From Collimonas fungivorans (GTDB lineage Bacteria; Pseudomonadota; Gammaproteobacteria; Burkholderiales; Burkholderiaceae_D): DNA of 64,000 bases. The stretch spans positions 4,774,001 through 4,838,000 of the forward strand of contig NZ_CP013232.1 of NCBI RefSeq assembly GCF_001584145.1, written 5' to 3'. Numbering within the stretch: position 1 is the first letter of the stretch; each line of letters opens with the position of its first letter. A program made the translations under genes and the position numbers. The notes beneath the pieces were generated by a model. The model ran no database searches, was not told where the DNA came from, and worked only from the letters and a program-made list of their open reading frames with translations. Below, one piece after another: positions 43,470 through 56,681 of the stretch.

Positions 43470-44852
43470 TTATCCGCGCGCCAGCACCGAACGGCCAATG
43501 CCGTAATATTCAAAACCCAACTCGCCCATTACCTCGGGTTCATACAGGTTACGGCCGTCGAAGACGATAGGCGTCTTGAGCAGCGTCTTCACCTGGTCGA
43601 AGTCAGGACTGCGGAAGGTTTTCCACTCCGTCACGATCACCAGGGCGTCGGCATCTTGCAGGGCATCGGTCTGGTTGTCGCAAAACCGGATGCGCTCAAA
43701 GGCGCCGGGAGTGGCGGCAAGATCCAGCGCCAGGACCCGCTTGGCTTCCGCCATCGCCACCGGATCATGCACCGCCACCGTGGCGCCGCGCGCGATCAGC
43801 TCGCCCAGCAGCACCCGCGATGAAGCTTCGCGCATGTCGTCGGTATTCGGCTTGAACGCCAGGCCCCACAGCGCGAAATGCTTGCCGCTCAAATCGGCGC
43901 CGAAACGCTCGCCGATCTTTTGTCCCAGCACATGTTTCTGGTTGTTATTGACCTGTTCCACCGCGCGCAGGATATGCAGTTCCTGCCCGTAGGCACGCGC
44001 GGTGCGCTCCAGCGCCTGCACATCCTTGGGAAAACAGGAGCCGCCGTAGCCGCAGCCGGCATACAGGAAACTGTAGCCGATGCGCGGATCGGAACCGATG
44101 CCATGGCGCACGGCTTCGATGTCGGCGCCGACCTTGTCGGCCAGGTTGGCCAGTTCGTTCATGAACGAGATGCGGGTCGCCAGCATCGCATTCGCTGCGT
44201 ATTTGGTGAATTCCGCGGAACGCACATCCATCCAGAAAGTACGTTCATGGTTGCGGTTGAACGGCAGGTACAGCTGCTTCATCAATGCCTGCGCCTGCTG
44301 GCCTGAAGCGCTGTCGTCGCAGCCGATGACGATGCGGTCGGGCCGCATGAAATCTTCCACCGCGGCGCCCTCTTTCAGGAACTCCGGATTGGAGACGACG
44401 GAAAACTGCAATGCCGCGCCGGCCAGCTTGCGTGCGCCCAATTCTTCCTGGATCGCGGCGCTTACCTTGTCGGCAGTGCCGACCGGCACGGTCGATTTGT
44501 CGACGATGACCTTGAATCCGGTCATGTATTTGCCGATGTTGCGCGCGGCCGCCAGAACATACTGCAGGTCGGCGGAACCGTCTTCGTCCGGCGGCGTGCC
44601 TACCGCAATGAACTGCACCTGGCCATGGGCCACGCTGGCGGCGATATCGGTAGAGAAATGCAAGCGTCCGGCAGCGCGGTTGCGGCTGACGATTTCCGCC
44701 AGGCCCGGTTCGTGGATCGGGATGCCGCCGCTGTTGAGCAGCGCGATCTTGTTTTGATCCAGGTCGAGGCAGAAGACATCGTTGCCCAGTTCGGCCAGAC
44801 AAGCACCTGTGACCAAACCGACATAACCGGTACCGATAATAGTAATTTTCAT
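43470..44852 (-). CDS. ugd: UDP-glucose 6-dehydrogenase
   Basis: 460 residues. N-terminal Rossmann motif [17 protein letters not shown] (residues 7 onward), central domain with the catalytic Cys in [14 protein letters not shown], and a C-terminal UDP-binding domain ([14 protein letters not shown]). It oxidises UDP-glucose to UDP-glucuronate with two NAD, supplying polysaccharides and LPS modification. It lies between lapB and rfaE1 in an LPS-related cluster; the gap to lapB is 54 bases. Confidence 0.96.
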   Translation of the reverse strand: MKITIIGTGYVGLVTGACLAELGNDVFCLDLDQNKIALLNSGGIPIHEPGLAEIVSRNRAAGRLHFSTDIAASVAHGQVQFIAVGTPPDEDGSADLQYVLAAARNIGKYMTGFKVIVDKSTVPVGTADKVSAAIQEELGARKLAGAALQFSVVSNPEFLKEGAAVEDFMRPDRIVIGCDDSASGQQAQALMKQLYLPFNRNHERTFWMDVRSAEFTKYAANAMLATRISFMNELANLADKVGADIEAVRHGIGSDPRIGYSFLYAGCGYGGSCFPKDVQALERTARAYGQELHILRAVEQVNNNQKHVLGQKIGERFGADLSGKHFALWGLAFKPNTDDMREASSRVLLGELIARGATVAVHDPVAMAEAKRVLALDLAATPGAFERIRFCDNQTDALQDADALVIVTEWKTFRSPDFDQVKTLLKTPIVFDGRNLYEPEVMGELGFEYYGIGRSVLARG

Positions 44853-44906
44853 GTTGTTCCGTGAATGCGCTTCGCTGCCCGCCGTGGTGTAGCGGGCCAG
44901 CGGGTT

Positions 44907-46082
44907 TTAATTCATTACGTTCAGTTCTTCGGTGCGGCGCGGCGGGTAGGTTTCCCAGCGGCTGCAACCCGGACATTGCCAATAGAACTGGCGCGCCTTG
45001 AACCCGCAGTGGCTGCACTGGTAGCGCGCCAGCTTCTGCGTATAGCCATGCACCAGGTTCTTGACTACCGACAGCTCGGTATGCATTTCCGGGGTTATTT
45101 TCATCAGCCGCGCTTCCAGCAGCTTGTCCAGCCCGAGCAAGGTCGGCGTACGCCGCAATTCATCGCTCACCAGCTGGTTGGTGGCTTCCACGCCGTCCAG
45201 CTCCAGCACCGCCTTGAACACCACTTCCAGCAAATCGATGGAAGATGCTTCAGCCAGGTAGGAGCGCAGCAGGCTGACGCCTTCATGCGGCCGGCCGACG
45301 GCGCGATAGCCATCCATCAGGCGCTGCGCCACCAGCGCCACATGCGGCACGCTTTGCTGCTCGACCCGGCGCCAGACATGCAGGGCCGCCTCGACGTCGC
45401 CCTGCGCCAGATACACATCGCCCAGCAGCATGGTGGCGCGCACGCTGTTGCGGTCGTTGCTCAGGGCTTTTTCCAGCAAGGACATGGCGGCTTCGGGACG
45501 GCCGTCCACCAGCTCATCCTGCGCCAGTTCGCAATAAAACTGCGCGATTTCCTTTTGCCGGCCGCCGGCGCCCGATTGCTGCAAGGTCTGCGCCGCTTCG
45601 ATCGCCCGCAACCATTCTTTTTCGCGCTGGTAGATCTCCAGCAGGGCGCGCCCCGCTTGCGCGCCATACTGGCTGCCTGCAAGCAGGTTGAAGCTCTCTT
45701 CGGCACGGTCCAGCAAACCGGCTTTCAGGTAATCCTGGCCGAGTTCGTATTGGGCATGCAGGCGATGTTCTTGCGCCAGGTCGGGACGCGCCAGCAAATT
45801 CTGGTGGACCCGGATCGCGCGTTCGGTTTCGCCGCGGCGGCGGAACAGGTTGCCCAGGGCGAAATGCAGTTCCGCGGTTTCCGGATCGAGCTTGACGATT
45901 TCGATGAAGGCGTCGATGGCCTTGTCCGGCTGCTCGTTAAGCAGGAAATTCAAACCCTTGAAATAACCGCGGGGCAAGCTGCGTGATTCGGATATCAGCT
46001 GATTGATATCGACCCGCGCGGCGATCCAGCCTAATCCAAAAAAGACCGGGATACCGAGTAACCACCAAATTTCAAATTCCAT
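44907..46082 (-). CDS. lapB: LapB (YciM), regulator of LPS synthesis
   Basis: 391 residues. An N-terminal membrane anchor (EIWWLLGIPVFFGLGWIAARVD) is followed by multiple TPR repeats (for example AELHFALGNLFRRRGETERAIRVHQ). A C-terminal rubredoxin-like metal site has two CxxC pairs (CSHC, CPGC). In E. coli LapB couples FtsH to degradation of LpxC and so limits LPS synthesis. Placement beside lapA, ugd and rfaE1 agrees with a role in LPS control. Confidence 0.95.
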   Translation of the reverse strand: MEFEIWWLLGIPVFFGLGWIAARVDINQLISESRSLPRGYFKGLNFLLNEQPDKAIDAFIEIVKLDPETAELHFALGNLFRRRGETERAIRVHQNLLARPDLAQEHRLHAQYELGQDYLKAGLLDRAEESFNLLAGSQYGAQAGRALLEIYQREKEWLRAIEAAQTLQQSGAGGRQKEIAQFYCELAQDELVDGRPEAAMSLLEKALSNDRNSVRATMLLGDVYLAQGDVEAALHVWRRVEQQSVPHVALVAQRLMDGYRAVGRPHEGVSLLRSYLAEASSIDLLEVVFKAVLELDGVEATNQLVSDELRRTPTLLGLDKLLEARLMKITPEMHTELSVVKNLVHGYTQKLARYQCSHCGFKARQFYWQCPGCSRWETYPPRRTEELNVMN

Positions 46083-46180
46083 ACGGGCTGTTGTGCTTTA
46101 TGCGTGACCTGAACGTCAGGTGTGAAAATGCCGGCAAGCTGCCGCCGTGGCATGAGGCGGCAAGTTGATACTTAGCGGCA

Positions 46181-46495
46181 TTATATATTCTTGATGCTGT
46201 CTGGTTGCGGTGCTTGTGACTCTGCCAGACGCTGCGCCTCTTGTTCTTTTTGCATCGAGGTCAGGGCTTTTTTGGTTTTTGAAGCATTGCGGCGGTGACG
46301 GAATACGGACGGCGCCATCGCCAGCACGCCAAGGATCGCGCCAAAGACAAAGAAGCCTAGCAGAAACAGCACCAGCGGCCCCTGGATGGTCGTACCGGGG
46401 AAGAACTGCAGGTCGACGCTGCCCTTGTTCTGCAAAGCGAAGCCGAAAAATACAACAAACAGCAAGATCGAAAGAATTCGGGAAATGATTTTCAT
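46181..46495 (-). CDS. lapA: LapA (YciS) inner-membrane protein
   Basis: 104 residues with two hydrophobic segments, ISRILSILLFVVFFGFALQN and GPLVLFLLGFFVFGAILGVLAM, then a basic/Gln-rich cytoplasmic tail (RHRRNASKTKKALTSMQKEQEAQ). This is the LapA domain layout. It partners LapB at the inner membrane. The ATG at 46495 has a GGAAAGG ribosome site; a longer start upstream is not supported. It precedes lapB by 98 bases and lies after the ihfB terminator. Confidence 0.9.
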   Translation of the reverse strand: MKIISRILSILLFVVFFGFALQNKGSVDLQFFPGTTIQGPLVLFLLGFFVFGAILGVLAMAPSVFRHRRNASKTKKALTSMQKEQEAQRLAESQAPQPDSIKNI

Positions 46496-46637
46496 GATGC
46501 CTTTCCGTGTGATTAGGTAATGGTGGACAGCAGACCAGTCATGCAAGTTTGCAGCAGGCTGATTTTACTCTTGTCATTTTTACAAATCCACGACTCACAC
46601 AAACAATATAACTTTAAATGATGCGAAATTGTACGTG

Positions 46638-46666
46638 AAAAAAAACGGCATCCGAAGATGCCGTTT
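46638..46666 (-). terminator. Rho-independent terminator of ihfB
   Basis: On the minus strand aaacggcatc - ttcg - gatgccgttt forms a 10-bp stem with a stable TTCG tetraloop followed by a T8 run. It separates the rpsA-ihfB transcript from lapA-lapB. Confidence 0.9.
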
Positions 46667-46717
46667 CGATTTTGCTCGCGATTTTGCCCATACAGGCGCT
46701 GGTACAAACTTTACAAC

Positions 46718-47023
46718 TCAGTCCTCTTGAATCGGTTGCCCGACCATCGCGTCGACCCGCTCGCGCAATTCCTTGCCTGGCTTGAAATGCGGCACCCGTT
46801 TTTCGGGCACCATCACCTTGTCGCCGGACTTCGGATTGCGCCCGATCCGCGGTGGCCGCCGATTCAGCGCAAAACTGCCGAATCCACGAATCTCGATACG
46901 CTGGCCGGTCGATAAAGCATCGGCCATGGCATCGAGTATGGTTTTCACCGCGTAATCCGCATCCTTGGCTACCAGTTGCGGATAACGTTCGGCCAAGCGG
47001 GCAATCAGCTCCGACTTTGTCAT
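46718..47023 (-). CDS. ihfB: Integration host factor beta subunit
   Basis: 101 residues of the HU/IHF family. [15 protein letters not shown] opens the helical part. The [24 protein letters not shown] arm carries the intercalating Pro region. It pairs with IhfA to bend DNA at specific sites. It lies 29 bases after rpsA, the usual arrangement, and is closed by a strong terminator. Confidence 0.97.
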   Translation of the reverse strand: MTKSELIARLAERYPQLVAKDADYAVKTILDAMADALSTGQRIEIRGFGSFALNRRPPRIGRNPKSGDKVMVPEKRVPHFKPGKELRERVDAMVGQPIQED

Positions 47024-47052
47024 TAGCTTGACTCGCTTACTTTAAGTATTGC

Positions 47053-48774
<1,722 letters not shown>

Positions 48775-48963
48775 AGTTTTGACTAGTTGGCCAGTATTGC
48801 CGCGCAAGGTACTTACTGGTATGCGGTCAATAAAGGGTTAGGTTTTTCAACGTCCGGACAGACTTTGCGTCAGGCCGGACACCAAGGTGCTGCAAAAAAA
48901 CAACGTATTAATCATGCTTGAGGCTAAAACGGCTAAAACACCTCTTGCCGCCTCTTACATTAC

Positions 48964-49662
48964 TCATTCAGGCTGCGCATGCAGTGCCTTCGCAGCGGCA
49001 TACCATTCGAGCACTTGTGCCACCGCCTGATCGGCGGTCATTGCAGAAGTATCCAGCAGATACGCCCCTTCCGCGGCCTTCAACGGCGCCGAGCTGCGGT
49101 TGCTATCGCGCGCATCACGCTCCGTCAAATCCTTTGAGAGGTCTTCCATATTAGCAGAAAAACCCTTGTCAATCAATTGCTTATAGCGCCGCAAAGCCCT
49201 CGCTTCGACGCTGGCGGTCAAAAACACTTTCAGGCCGGCATGCGGGAAAATCACCGTGCCCATGTCGCGGCCGTCGGCCACCAGCCCCGGATGTTGCCGA
49301 AAACTCAACTGCAAGCCGTATAAAGCTTGCCGTACCGTTGGTATGGCGGCAATTTTCGAAGCCAGGTTGCCGACCGCTTCGGCCCGGATATCGCTCGACA
49401 CATCCTCGTTGGCCAGGAAAATGTGGGCGCCGTTGAAATGACAATGCAAATGCTCGGCGGCCTTGGCCAGGGCGTGCTCATCGTCGAGCGCGATGGGGTT
49501 CCCATTAGCGCGCCGCATCACCGACAAGGCCGTCAGGCGATACAAGGCGCCCGAGTCGAGGTAATGGAATCCCAGGTGCTGCGCCACCCGCTGCGCCACC
49601 GTGCCTTTGCCGGATGCCGTTGGGCCATCGATGGTGATGACGGGAATGGGTGGATTAGACAT
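48964..49662 (-). CDS. cmk: Cytidylate kinase
   Basis: 232 residues. P-loop GPTASGKGT (residues 13-21), [10 protein letters not shown] substrate site and [13 protein letters not shown], all typical of CMP/dCMP kinase. It phosphorylates CMP and dCMP in the cytoplasm. It precedes rpsA by 189 bases as in many proteobacteria, but here a large helicase gene separates it from aroA, its usual upstream neighbour. Confidence 0.96.
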   Translation of the reverse strand: MSNPPIPVITIDGPTASGKGTVAQRVAQHLGFHYLDSGALYRLTALSVMRRANGNPIALDDEHALAKAAEHLHCHFNGAHIFLANEDVSSDIRAEAVGNLASKIAAIPTVRQALYGLQLSFRQHPGLVADGRDMGTVIFPHAGLKVFLTASVEARALRRYKQLIDKGFSANMEDLSKDLTERDARDSNRSSAPLKAAEGAYLLDTSAMTADQAVAQVLEWYAAAKALHAQPE

Positions 49663-49717
49663 AGGGATACTCGATGGTGATGGATTGATGAAAATTGTTG
49701 CCAGAAAGAATTTTTCG

Positions 49718-52700
49718 TTATTCGCTCAAAGACGCGGCCAAGGGTGCAAAGATTGCCTGCAAGTCGTCTTGCGTCAATCCGATGTTCTGGGTCTCGCCTT
49801 CAGGGGATAGCATGGCTTGTGCCAGGCCGGCCTTCTTCTGCTGCAGCAGCTGGATGCTTTCCTCTACCGTGCCCTTGGCGATCAGCTTGTACACGAATAC
49901 CGGCTTGTCCTGGCCGATGCGCCAGGCGCGGTCCGTGGCCTGGCTTTCCGCCGCCGGATTCCACCACGGATCGTAATGGATCACGGTATCGGCTGCGGTC
50001 AGGTTGAGGCCGACGCCGCCGGCCTTGAGGCTGATCAGGAACACCGGCACTTCGCCGTCCTGGAAGCTGCGCACCGCCTCCGCCCGGTCCAGCGTGGCGC
50101 CGGTCAGCATGGCATAGCCGATGTCGCGCTGGCGCAGTTCGGCGGCAATCAGGGCCAGCATACTGGTAAATTGCGAAAACACCAGGATACGCCGATCTTC
50201 CTGGCGCAGCTCATCGACCATTTCCAGCAGCTCCAGCAGCTTGGCTGACGGTATCTCGTCCTGCGCTGCCTGGGTTTCCGGCAGGTCGGTCTTGAGCAGG
50301 CGCGGATCGCAGCAAGCCTGGCGCAATTTCAGCAAGGCTTCGAGGATCACGATATGGCTGCGGGCCACGCCTTTCTTGGCGACTTCCTCACGCACTTTCT
50401 TGTCCATCACCAGCCGCACGTTTTCGTAGAGGTCGCGTTGCGCCCCGCTCAGCGTCACCGAACGCAGCATCTCGGTTTTCGGCGGCAGCTCCTTGGCTAC
50501 CTTGTCCTTGGTCCGGCGCAGCAGGAAAGGCTTGATGCGACGAACCAGCAAGGCGCGCCGGGTGGCATCGCCATGCTTCTCGATCGGCTGCCGGAAATCT
50601 CGGTTGAAGGCTTTTTCGTCGCCCAGCAAACCCGGCAGCAGGAAATGGAATTGCGCCCATAGCTCGCCCAGGTGGTTTTCCACCGGCGTGCCGGTCAGGC
50701 AAAGGCGATGGCGGGCATTCAGCATGGCCGCGCTCTGCGCCACCTTGGAGCGGGGATTCTTGATGTAATGCGCCTCGTCCAGGATCAGCAAATGAAACTC
50801 ATGGCGGCGCCAGTGTTCTTCGTCGCGCGGCAGCAAGGCATAGGTGGTCAGGACCAGGTCGAACTGGCCGATCTGTTCGAACTGCTCCAGCCGCTGTTTC
50901 CCCTGCAGCACCAGCACCCGCAGCTCGGGCGCAAAACGCAGCGCTTCCTGCTGCCAGTTATCCATCAGGCTGGTAGGCGCAATCACCAGCGCCGGCGCGC
51001 TCAGGCGGCCGCTCTGTTTTTCGACCAGGATATGGGCCAGGGTCTGCACCGTCTTGCCCAGCCCCATGTCGTCGGCCAGGATGCCGGCCAGGTCGTATTC
51101 GCGCAGGAACTGCATCCACGCCAGGCCTTCCAGCTGGTAATCGCGCAAGGTAGCCTGCAAGCCGGCCGGCGCCGCGATCTTCTTGACGCCGCCGAAGGTG
51201 TGCAATTTTTGCCCCATGCTGCGCAGGCGGTCGCCGCCTACCCAGCGCAGCTTGGCGCCGGCGTCCAGTTCCGCCAGGCGGGCGGCGTCGAGCGCCGACA
51301 AGCGCACCGGGCCATCCGATTTTTCGGCGAAATACAGCTCGCCCAAAGTGTTGAGGATAGGTTTGATGCGGCCCCAGGGCATGGCGACATGGATGCCGTC
51401 GGACAAACGCACCAGCAGTTCATCCTGGTCGTCGCGCAGCGCCATGGTGCGTGGATCGAAATCCTGGGGCGCGTGGCGGATCAGGTCGACCAGCAAAGGC
51501 AGCAAGGAAACCCGCTGGTGATTGACGACGATGCCCATTTCCAGATCGAAGGAAGGGTTGGCAGGCTGGCCTTCCGCTTCGTCGATCTCGGCGTACCAGT
51601 CGTCCACCGCGACCACGTCAAAACGGTATTCTGCCCGCTTGTCGATCAGCCAGCCCTGGCTCGCCAGCCGCGGCAAACCCTCTTTCGCGAAACGCAGCCA
51701 GGACGACTGGTCCGGCTGCATGAACATGCCGGGCATCATGGCCAGCGGGTGCTGCGTATCCTGCAGCGGCAACATGCCAAGCGCCAGCAAGGCCTGGGTA
51801 AATACATTCTCGGCATCCTGGTCGCGCACGATCTGTTCGATGCCGGCCGGCGTGTTGCGGCTCAGGGTCGGCGTGAACTGGGTCGGCGCGATTTCGCCGT
51901 CGTAGCGGAAATGCAGTTCGGCGAAATCCTGCATCAGCGGATTGCTGACGCTGGGCAAACTTCCCAGCACCAGCAAAGGCTGCGGCCGGATGTCCTTGCG
52001 GATCGTCTGCGGCACTTGCGGCGGGAACGGGATCACGTCGTTCAAACCCTGGGCCAGCAATTGCCGGGCGACAGCCAGGCGGTCGTCAGGGTCCAGCAGC
52101 GGCGCCTGTATCACCAGGTCGTTGAGCGCCTTGCTGGAAATCCTGGCGTCGCGCTGCGGCAGCACCAGCTCGCCGCACGACAGATTGTCGACATACCAGG
52201 GCGGCTCGGTCGGCAGCAGGTAATCGACATGCTTACGCGCTTGACCGGATCTTGCCTCGGTTCCCGGCTCCGCCTCCGCCTCAAATTGCCAGCCCAGTTG
52301 CCACATGTCGCGCACCACGTCGCGGCTGTCCTCCACCCCGTCGTCCATTATTTCGTACCAGGCCAGGCTGGCCCGGCGCGTGGCGGCCAGCTGCAAAGGA
52401 TAGGCAGTGCCCTTGGCCAGGTCAGCCAGGGAATTGGCCCATAACAGGCGCTGTTGCTGCAGCAAGGCCTGCAGCAGCTGCGCACCGAGCTTGCCGCTCA
52501 ATTCGCAAGCCGCGTGCTGCGCATGGTTGCCGTCGTTCTGGGCGACGAACAGGCCGATCAGGTCACGGTCTTCCGGACGCAGGAACACGGCAGGATCGGA
52601 CAGCAGGCGCGGCACGTCGGTCACCGGCTGGGCCGGCAGGAACTGGCCGGTCGGACGCTGCTGCGCCTTGCATAAATGCAGCACGGCCTTCTTGCCGTTA

Positions 52701-53212
52701 TAAGCGGCGGACAATACAAACAGCACTTGATGGGTGGCGGCTTTCTGGCGCAAGCCCGATGGCTGCGCCGGCGCCGATCCGGCTGCGGAGACCTCGCCTT
52801 CCACCCGCGTCAGCCAGGCCTCCATGGTGCGCGCCAGCGCTTGCACTGGCAACTGCGCCGGGCTGGCTTTGGGCACGGCGGCCGGCTTTACCGGATTTAC
52901 CACCGGCACTGCCGGGATCGGCAGCTGGTCCGTGGACGGACGCTGCAGGTATTCAATCAGGGCAGCCGCCACATGCTTGCAATTGGAGCCGACCGGACAG
53001 GAACAGACGCTGTCGATATCGGGTGCGTCGTGGAATACGGAGAGCGTGATTTCCTGCTGATAGACGTTGCTGCCGCTGCCCTGGACTGTCGCATTAAGGA
53101 CGTCGCCGTCCTGCTCCACCGCAAGCACGCGGCGCTGGCGCACGTATTCCTGGCCGCGGTCATAGGTTGCCTGGTGCAACACGTCGCGCACATCGGCAAG
53201 TGTCAGGTTCAT
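49718..53212 (-). CDS. SWIM-type zinc finger plus SNF2 helicase
   Basis: 1164 residues. An N-terminal SWIM finger (C70-x-C72 ... C78-x-H80), a long middle region, then the SNF2 core from about residue 690: [11 protein letters not shown] (Walker A), LDEAHYIKN (DEAH-like box), and a C-terminal helicase domain with [25 protein letters not shown]. It is a double-stranded DNA translocase of the RapA/HepA-like superfamily; the role in bacteria is not settled. It sits between aroA and cmk on the same strand, with only 15 bases after aroA, breaking an otherwise common gene pair. Confidence 0.93.
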   Translation of the reverse strand: MNLTLADVRDVLHQATYDRGQEYVRQRRVLAVEQDGDVLNATVQGSGSNVYQQEITLSVFHDAPDIDSVCSCPVGSNCKHVAAALIEYLQRPSTDQLPIPAVPVVNPVKPAAVPKASPAQLPVQALARTMEAWLTRVEGEVSAAGSAPAQPSGLRQKAATHQVLFVLSAAYNGKKAVLHLCKAQQRPTGQFLPAQPVTDVPRLLSDPAVFLRPEDRDLIGLFVAQNDGNHAQHAACELSGKLGAQLLQALLQQQRLLWANSLADLAKGTAYPLQLAATRRASLAWYEIMDDGVEDSRDVVRDMWQLGWQFEAEAEPGTEARSGQARKHVDYLLPTEPPWYVDNLSCGELVLPQRDARISSKALNDLVIQAPLLDPDDRLAVARQLLAQGLNDVIPFPPQVPQTIRKDIRPQPLLVLGSLPSVSNPLMQDFAELHFRYDGEIAPTQFTPTLSRNTPAGIEQIVRDQDAENVFTQALLALGMLPLQDTQHPLAMMPGMFMQPDQSSWLRFAKEGLPRLASQGWLIDKRAEYRFDVVAVDDWYAEIDEAEGQPANPSFDLEMGIVVNHQRVSLLPLLVDLIRHAPQDFDPRTMALRDDQDELLVRLSDGIHVAMPWGRIKPILNTLGELYFAEKSDGPVRLSALDAARLAELDAGAKLRWVGGDRLRSMGQKLHTFGGVKKIAAPAGLQATLRDYQLEGLAWMQFLREYDLAGILADDMGLGKTVQTLAHILVEKQSGRLSAPALVIAPTSLMDNWQQEALRFAPELRVLVLQGKQRLEQFEQIGQFDLVLTTYALLPRDEEHWRRHEFHLLILDEAHYIKNPRSKVAQSAAMLNARHRLCLTGTPVENHLGELWAQFHFLLPGLLGDEKAFNRDFRQPIEKHGDATRRALLVRRIKPFLLRRTKDKVAKELPPKTEMLRSVTLSGAQRDLYENVRLVMDKKVREEVAKKGVARSHIVILEALLKLRQACCDPRLLKTDLPETQAAQDEIPSAKLLELLEMVDELRQEDRRILVFSQFTSMLALIAAELRQRDIGYAMLTGATLDRAEAVRSFQDGEVPVFLISLKAGGVGLNLTAADTVIHYDPWWNPAAESQATDRAWRIGQDKPVFVYKLIAKGTVEESIQLLQQKKAGLAQAMLSPEGETQNIGLTQDDLQAIFAPLAASLSE

Positions 53213-53227
53213 GCGCGGGCCGTCGCT

Positions 53228-54568
53228 TTACAATAAGGTTTGCTCGGCGATTTGCGCGAACACGGTGAAATAGTCAGGGAAAGTCTTGGCGACGCACTGC
53301 GGATCATTGATGCGCACTGTGGTGCCGCGCAACGCAGCGCCATCCAGCGAAGCCAGCGAGAAACACATCGCCATGCGATGGTCGTCATAGGTATCGATGG
53401 TCGCCGCCTGCAGTTGCGCCGGCGGCGTCACGCGCAGGTAATCGCTGCCCTCTTCAATCGTCGCGCCCAGTTTGCGCAGCTCGGTCGCCATGGCGCTGAG
53501 ACGGTCGGTTTCCTTGACGCGCCAGCTGGCGATATTGCGCAAGGTGCTGGGGCCGTCGGCGTACAAGGCAGCGACCGCAATCGTCATCGCGGCATCGGGA
53601 ATATGGTTGAAATCGGCGTCGATGGCTTTCAGCACGCCGTTCGACGACGCTTCAATCCAGTTGTCGCCCATGGTGATGGTAGCGCCCATCTGCTGCAGGG
53701 CTTCGACAAACCGGACATCGCCCTGGATGCTGTGGTCGCCGACGCCCTCCACCCGCAGCGGCCCGCCGGTGATGGCGCCGGCCGCCAGGAAATAGGAAGC
53801 CGAAGAAGCGTCGCCTTCGACGTGGATGGTCTTCTGACTCTGGTACTGCTGCCCGGCCGGGATGGTAAACGACTGCCAGCCATCGCGCTCCACGCTGACG
53901 CCGAAACGCTGCATCAGGTTCAGGGTGATTTCAATATAAGGCTTGGAGATAAGCTCGCCGACCACCTCTACCGTCACCGCTTCATGTTTCGCCATCAGCG
54001 GCGCCGCCATCAGCAAGGCTGTCAGGAACTGGCTGGAGACGTTGCCGCGCACCTGCATGCGCTGGGTATGCAGCTGGCCGCGCTGGATATGCAGCGGCGG
54101 ATAACCGGCAACGCCGGTATAGGCAATGCGGGTGCCGACGGCATTCAAGGCGTCGACCAGATCGCCGATAGGCCGCTCATGCATGCGCGCCACGCCGTGC
54201 AGGGTATAGTCACCGCCCATCGCCGCCAGGGCCGCTGTCAGCGGCCGGATCGCGGTCCCTGCATTGCCCATGAACAGATCGGCCTGGTGCACCGGGAAGC
54301 TGCCGTTGCTGCCGTGCACAGTATATGTCTGCGTACCTTCCGCCTGTTCCCAGGCCACGCCCAATTGCTTGAGCGCCATCAGCATGACCAGTGTATCGTC
54401 GGATGCCAGCAAGTCATGGATCCGGGTGGTGCCATTAGCCAAAGCCGCCAGCAGCAGGGTGCGGTTGGAAATGCTTTTGGAGCCGGGCAGCCGGACCGTG
54501 CCCTGCACCCGTGCTACCGGATGCAGATCAATGTATTGGGGATAGTGCTGCTTGCGTTGCGTGTTCAT
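53228..54568 (-). CDS. aroA: 3-phosphoshikimate 1-carboxyvinyltransferase (EPSP synthase)
   Basis: 446 residues. [19 protein letters not shown] near the N-terminus binds phosphate; [15 protein letters not shown] and [11 protein letters not shown], plus [12 protein letters not shown], are EPSP signatures. It makes EPSP in the shikimate pathway. The start codon overlaps the tyrA stop (TAATG), so the two are translationally coupled. An open frame upstream through tyrA is not part of it. Confidence 0.96.
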   Translation of the reverse strand: MNTQRKQHYPQYIDLHPVARVQGTVRLPGSKSISNRTLLLAALANGTTRIHDLLASDDTLVMLMALKQLGVAWEQAEGTQTYTVHGSNGSFPVHQADLFMGNAGTAIRPLTAALAAMGGDYTLHGVARMHERPIGDLVDALNAVGTRIAYTGVAGYPPLHIQRGQLHTQRMQVRGNVSSQFLTALLMAAPLMAKHEAVTVEVVGELISKPYIEITLNLMQRFGVSVERDGWQSFTIPAGQQYQSQKTIHVEGDASSASYFLAAGAITGGPLRVEGVGDHSIQGDVRFVEALQQMGATITMGDNWIEASSNGVLKAIDADFNHIPDAAMTIAVAALYADGPSTLRNIASWRVKETDRLSAMATELRKLGATIEEGSDYLRVTPPAQLQAATIDTYDDHRMAMCFSLASLDGAALRGTTVRINDPQCVAKTFPDYFTVFAQIAEQTLL

Positions 54569-55467
54569 TAGTCGCCGCCTTCTTTGTTCTGTTGTTCCGC
54601 CGCCTCGATGGCGCTGATCCAGTTGTGCCTTGCCTGCTGCGCATTGCTGTAGACAGCTTCCAGTCCCGGGCCGTCGCCGGCCGCCAGCAAACCCCGCAGG
54701 CGGGTCAGCTGCAGCAGGTAGGCATCCAGCTCGCCCAGCAAGGCTTCCCGGTTTGCCAGTGAAATATCGCGCCACATTTCCGGCGACGAGCCGGCGATGC
54801 GGGTGAAATCGCGAAAACCGCTGGCTGCGTACTGGAACAGCGACGCCGCGTGCGGCTTGTTGGCGATATCGTCCACCAGCGCATACGCCAGCACATGCGG
54901 CAAATGGCTGACCGCGGCAAACACCGCATCGTGCTGCTGCGGCGACAGGCGATGGATCAAGGCGCCGCACTGCTGCCACGCGGCGGCAACCCTGACGATA
55001 TCCTGCTCGGCATTTTCCGGCAGCGGCGCCAGCACCACTTTCTTGCCGGCATACAGCTCGGCCAGCGCCGCCTCGGGACCATTCTGTTCACGGCCGGCGA
55101 TCGGATGGCCCGGTACAAACTGGGCAATCTTGCCGCCCAGCGCAGTGCGCGCCGCCAGCACTACATCGGATTTTGTGCTGCCGGCGTCGGTCACGATGGC
55201 GCCGGCTTGCAAATGCGGCTCGATGCTGGCCAGGATGGCGCCGGTCTGCGCCACCGGCGCTGCGATCAGGATCAGCTCGGCGCCGGAGACGGCATCAGCC
55301 ACCGAACTGGCGATGGCGTCGATGATTCCCAGCTCCTGCGCACGCTGCAAGGTCGCAAGCTGACGACCTACCCCGACCACCTGTTCAACCACCCCGGCTT
55401 TTTTCAAAGCCAGGGCAAATGAACCGCCGATCAGCCCCACGCCAAATATTGCGATTTTCTTGAACAC
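54568..55467 (-). CDS. tyrA: Prephenate dehydrogenase
   Basis: 299 residues with an N-terminal NAD site [19 protein letters not shown] and the [11 protein letters not shown] and [18 protein letters not shown] motifs of TyrA. It oxidises prephenate (or arogenate) to 4-hydroxyphenylpyruvate for tyrosine. No chorismate mutase or ACT domain, so it is the short monofunctional form. It follows hisC by 63 bases and is coupled to aroA. Confidence 0.95.
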   Translation of the reverse strand: MFKKIAIFGVGLIGGSFALALKKAGVVEQVVGVGRQLATLQRAQELGIIDAIASSVADAVSGAELILIAAPVAQTGAILASIEPHLQAGAIVTDAGSTKSDVVLAARTALGGKIAQFVPGHPIAGREQNGPEAALAELYAGKKVVLAPLPENAEQDIVRVAAAWQQCGALIHRLSPQQHDAVFAAVSHLPHVLAYALVDDIANKPHAASLFQYAASGFRDFTRIAGSSPEMWRDISLANREALLGELDAYLLQLTRLRGLLAAGDGPGLEAVYSNAQQARHNWISAIEAAEQQNKEGGD

Positions 55468-55530
55468 GAATGATGCTTTAATAAAATTAGTCGAAGCTGA
55501 AGTTGACGTCGCTGAAGTTCACGCCGACAT

Positions 55531-56637
55531 CTAGCTCAGCAGTTTTTTCAATGCATCGATAAAGGCTGCGTTTTCCTCCGGCAAGCCGATAGTGACGCGC
55601 AACCATTGCGGCAGGCCATAGTTGGCGACCGGGCGCACAATGATGCCCTGCTTCAGCAGCGCCAGGTTGACGCGGGCGCCGGCAGCCTCGTCGTCGCCGA
55701 CCTTGACCATGACGAAGTTGCCGAACGAAGGCACATACTCCAGGCCCAGTTCGTCGAAAGTCTGCGTCAGCTGGCGATAGCCGTCACGGTTCAGCTGCGC
55801 GCTGCGCTGCAAGAAGGCGGTGTCGTTCAAGGCCGCCACCGCGGCGGCCTGCGCCAGCGAGTTGACGTTGAACGGCTGGCGGATGCGGTTCAGCAGGTCG
55901 GTGATCAGCGGCTGGGCAATGCCGAAGCCGATACGCAAGCCGGCCAGGCCATAGGCTTTCGACATGGTGCGCGAAACCAGCAGGTTGGGATATTTGCGTA
56001 CCCAGGAAATCGATTCGTACTGCAGTTCCGGCGGCAAGTACTCATTGTAGGCTTCATCCAGCACCACCACGATTTGCGGCGGTACGCGCGCCAGGAACGC
56101 TTCCAGTTCGGCTGCCGGAATGAAGCTGCCGGTAGGGTTGTTCGGGTTGGCGATGAAGATCAGCTTGGTGTCGCCGGTGATGGCGGCAGCCATGGCTTCC
56201 AGGTCATGGCCGTAATCCTTGGCCTTGACCACAATGGCGCGGGCGCCGACGGCCTGGGTCGCCAAGGCATACACCACAAAAGAATATTCCGCATACATCG
56301 CGGCTTGCCCGGCCTGCACAAAAGCGTGGGTAGCCAGTTCAAGGATATCGTTGCTGCCGTTGCCCAGCGTGATCCACTCTGCCGGCACATCGTATTTGGC
56401 GGTGATCGCAGCCTTCAGGTCGAAACCGTTGGCGTCCGGATAACGGCCGATGTCGGCGACCGCCTTTTGCATCGCAACCTTGGCCGATTCCGGCATGCCC
56501 AGCGGATTTTCATTGGAGGCCAGCTTGATGATACTGGCTTCGTCCAGGCCGAATTCGCGCGCGACTTCGGCAATCGGCTTGCCGCCCTGGTAAGGGGCGA
56601 TAGCGCGTACATATTCTGGACCAAATTTAATTGACAT
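55531..56637 (-). CDS. hisC: Histidinol-phosphate/aromatic aminotransferase
   Basis: 368-residue fold type I PLP aminotransferase. LASNENPLGMP opens the substrate site, SRTMSKAYGLAGLRIGF carries the PLP lysine, and IANPNNPTGS is typical of HisC. In this aromatic operon (pheA-hisC-tyrA) the second HisC is thought to serve phenylalanine and tyrosine transamination, though histidine synthesis cannot be excluded. Gaps of 44 and 63 bases to its neighbours fit one operon. Confidence 0.93.
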   Translation of the reverse strand: MSIKFGPEYVRAIAPYQGGKPIAEVAREFGLDEASIIKLASNENPLGMPESAKVAMQKAVADIGRYPDANGFDLKAAITAKYDVPAEWITLGNGSNDILELATHAFVQAGQAAMYAEYSFVVYALATQAVGARAIVVKAKDYGHDLEAMAAAITGDTKLIFIANPNNPTGSFIPAAELEAFLARVPPQIVVVLDEAYNEYLPPELQYESISWVRKYPNLLVSRTMSKAYGLAGLRIGFGIAQPLITDLLNRIRQPFNVNSLAQAAAVAALNDTAFLQRSAQLNRDGYRQLTQTFDELGLEYVPSFGNFVMVKVGDDEAAGARVNLALLKQGIIVRPVANYGLPQWLRVTIGLPEENAAFIDALKKLLS

Positions 56638-56681
56638 TGTCTGCTTTCGAAACGTGTTGTTGACCGCTTATCGGCTATTTT

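Noticed and set aside
54571..54979. N-terminal extension of aroA through tyrA
   Set aside because: It is the alternative frame of tyrA; the TAATG junction and the family opening place the start at 54568.
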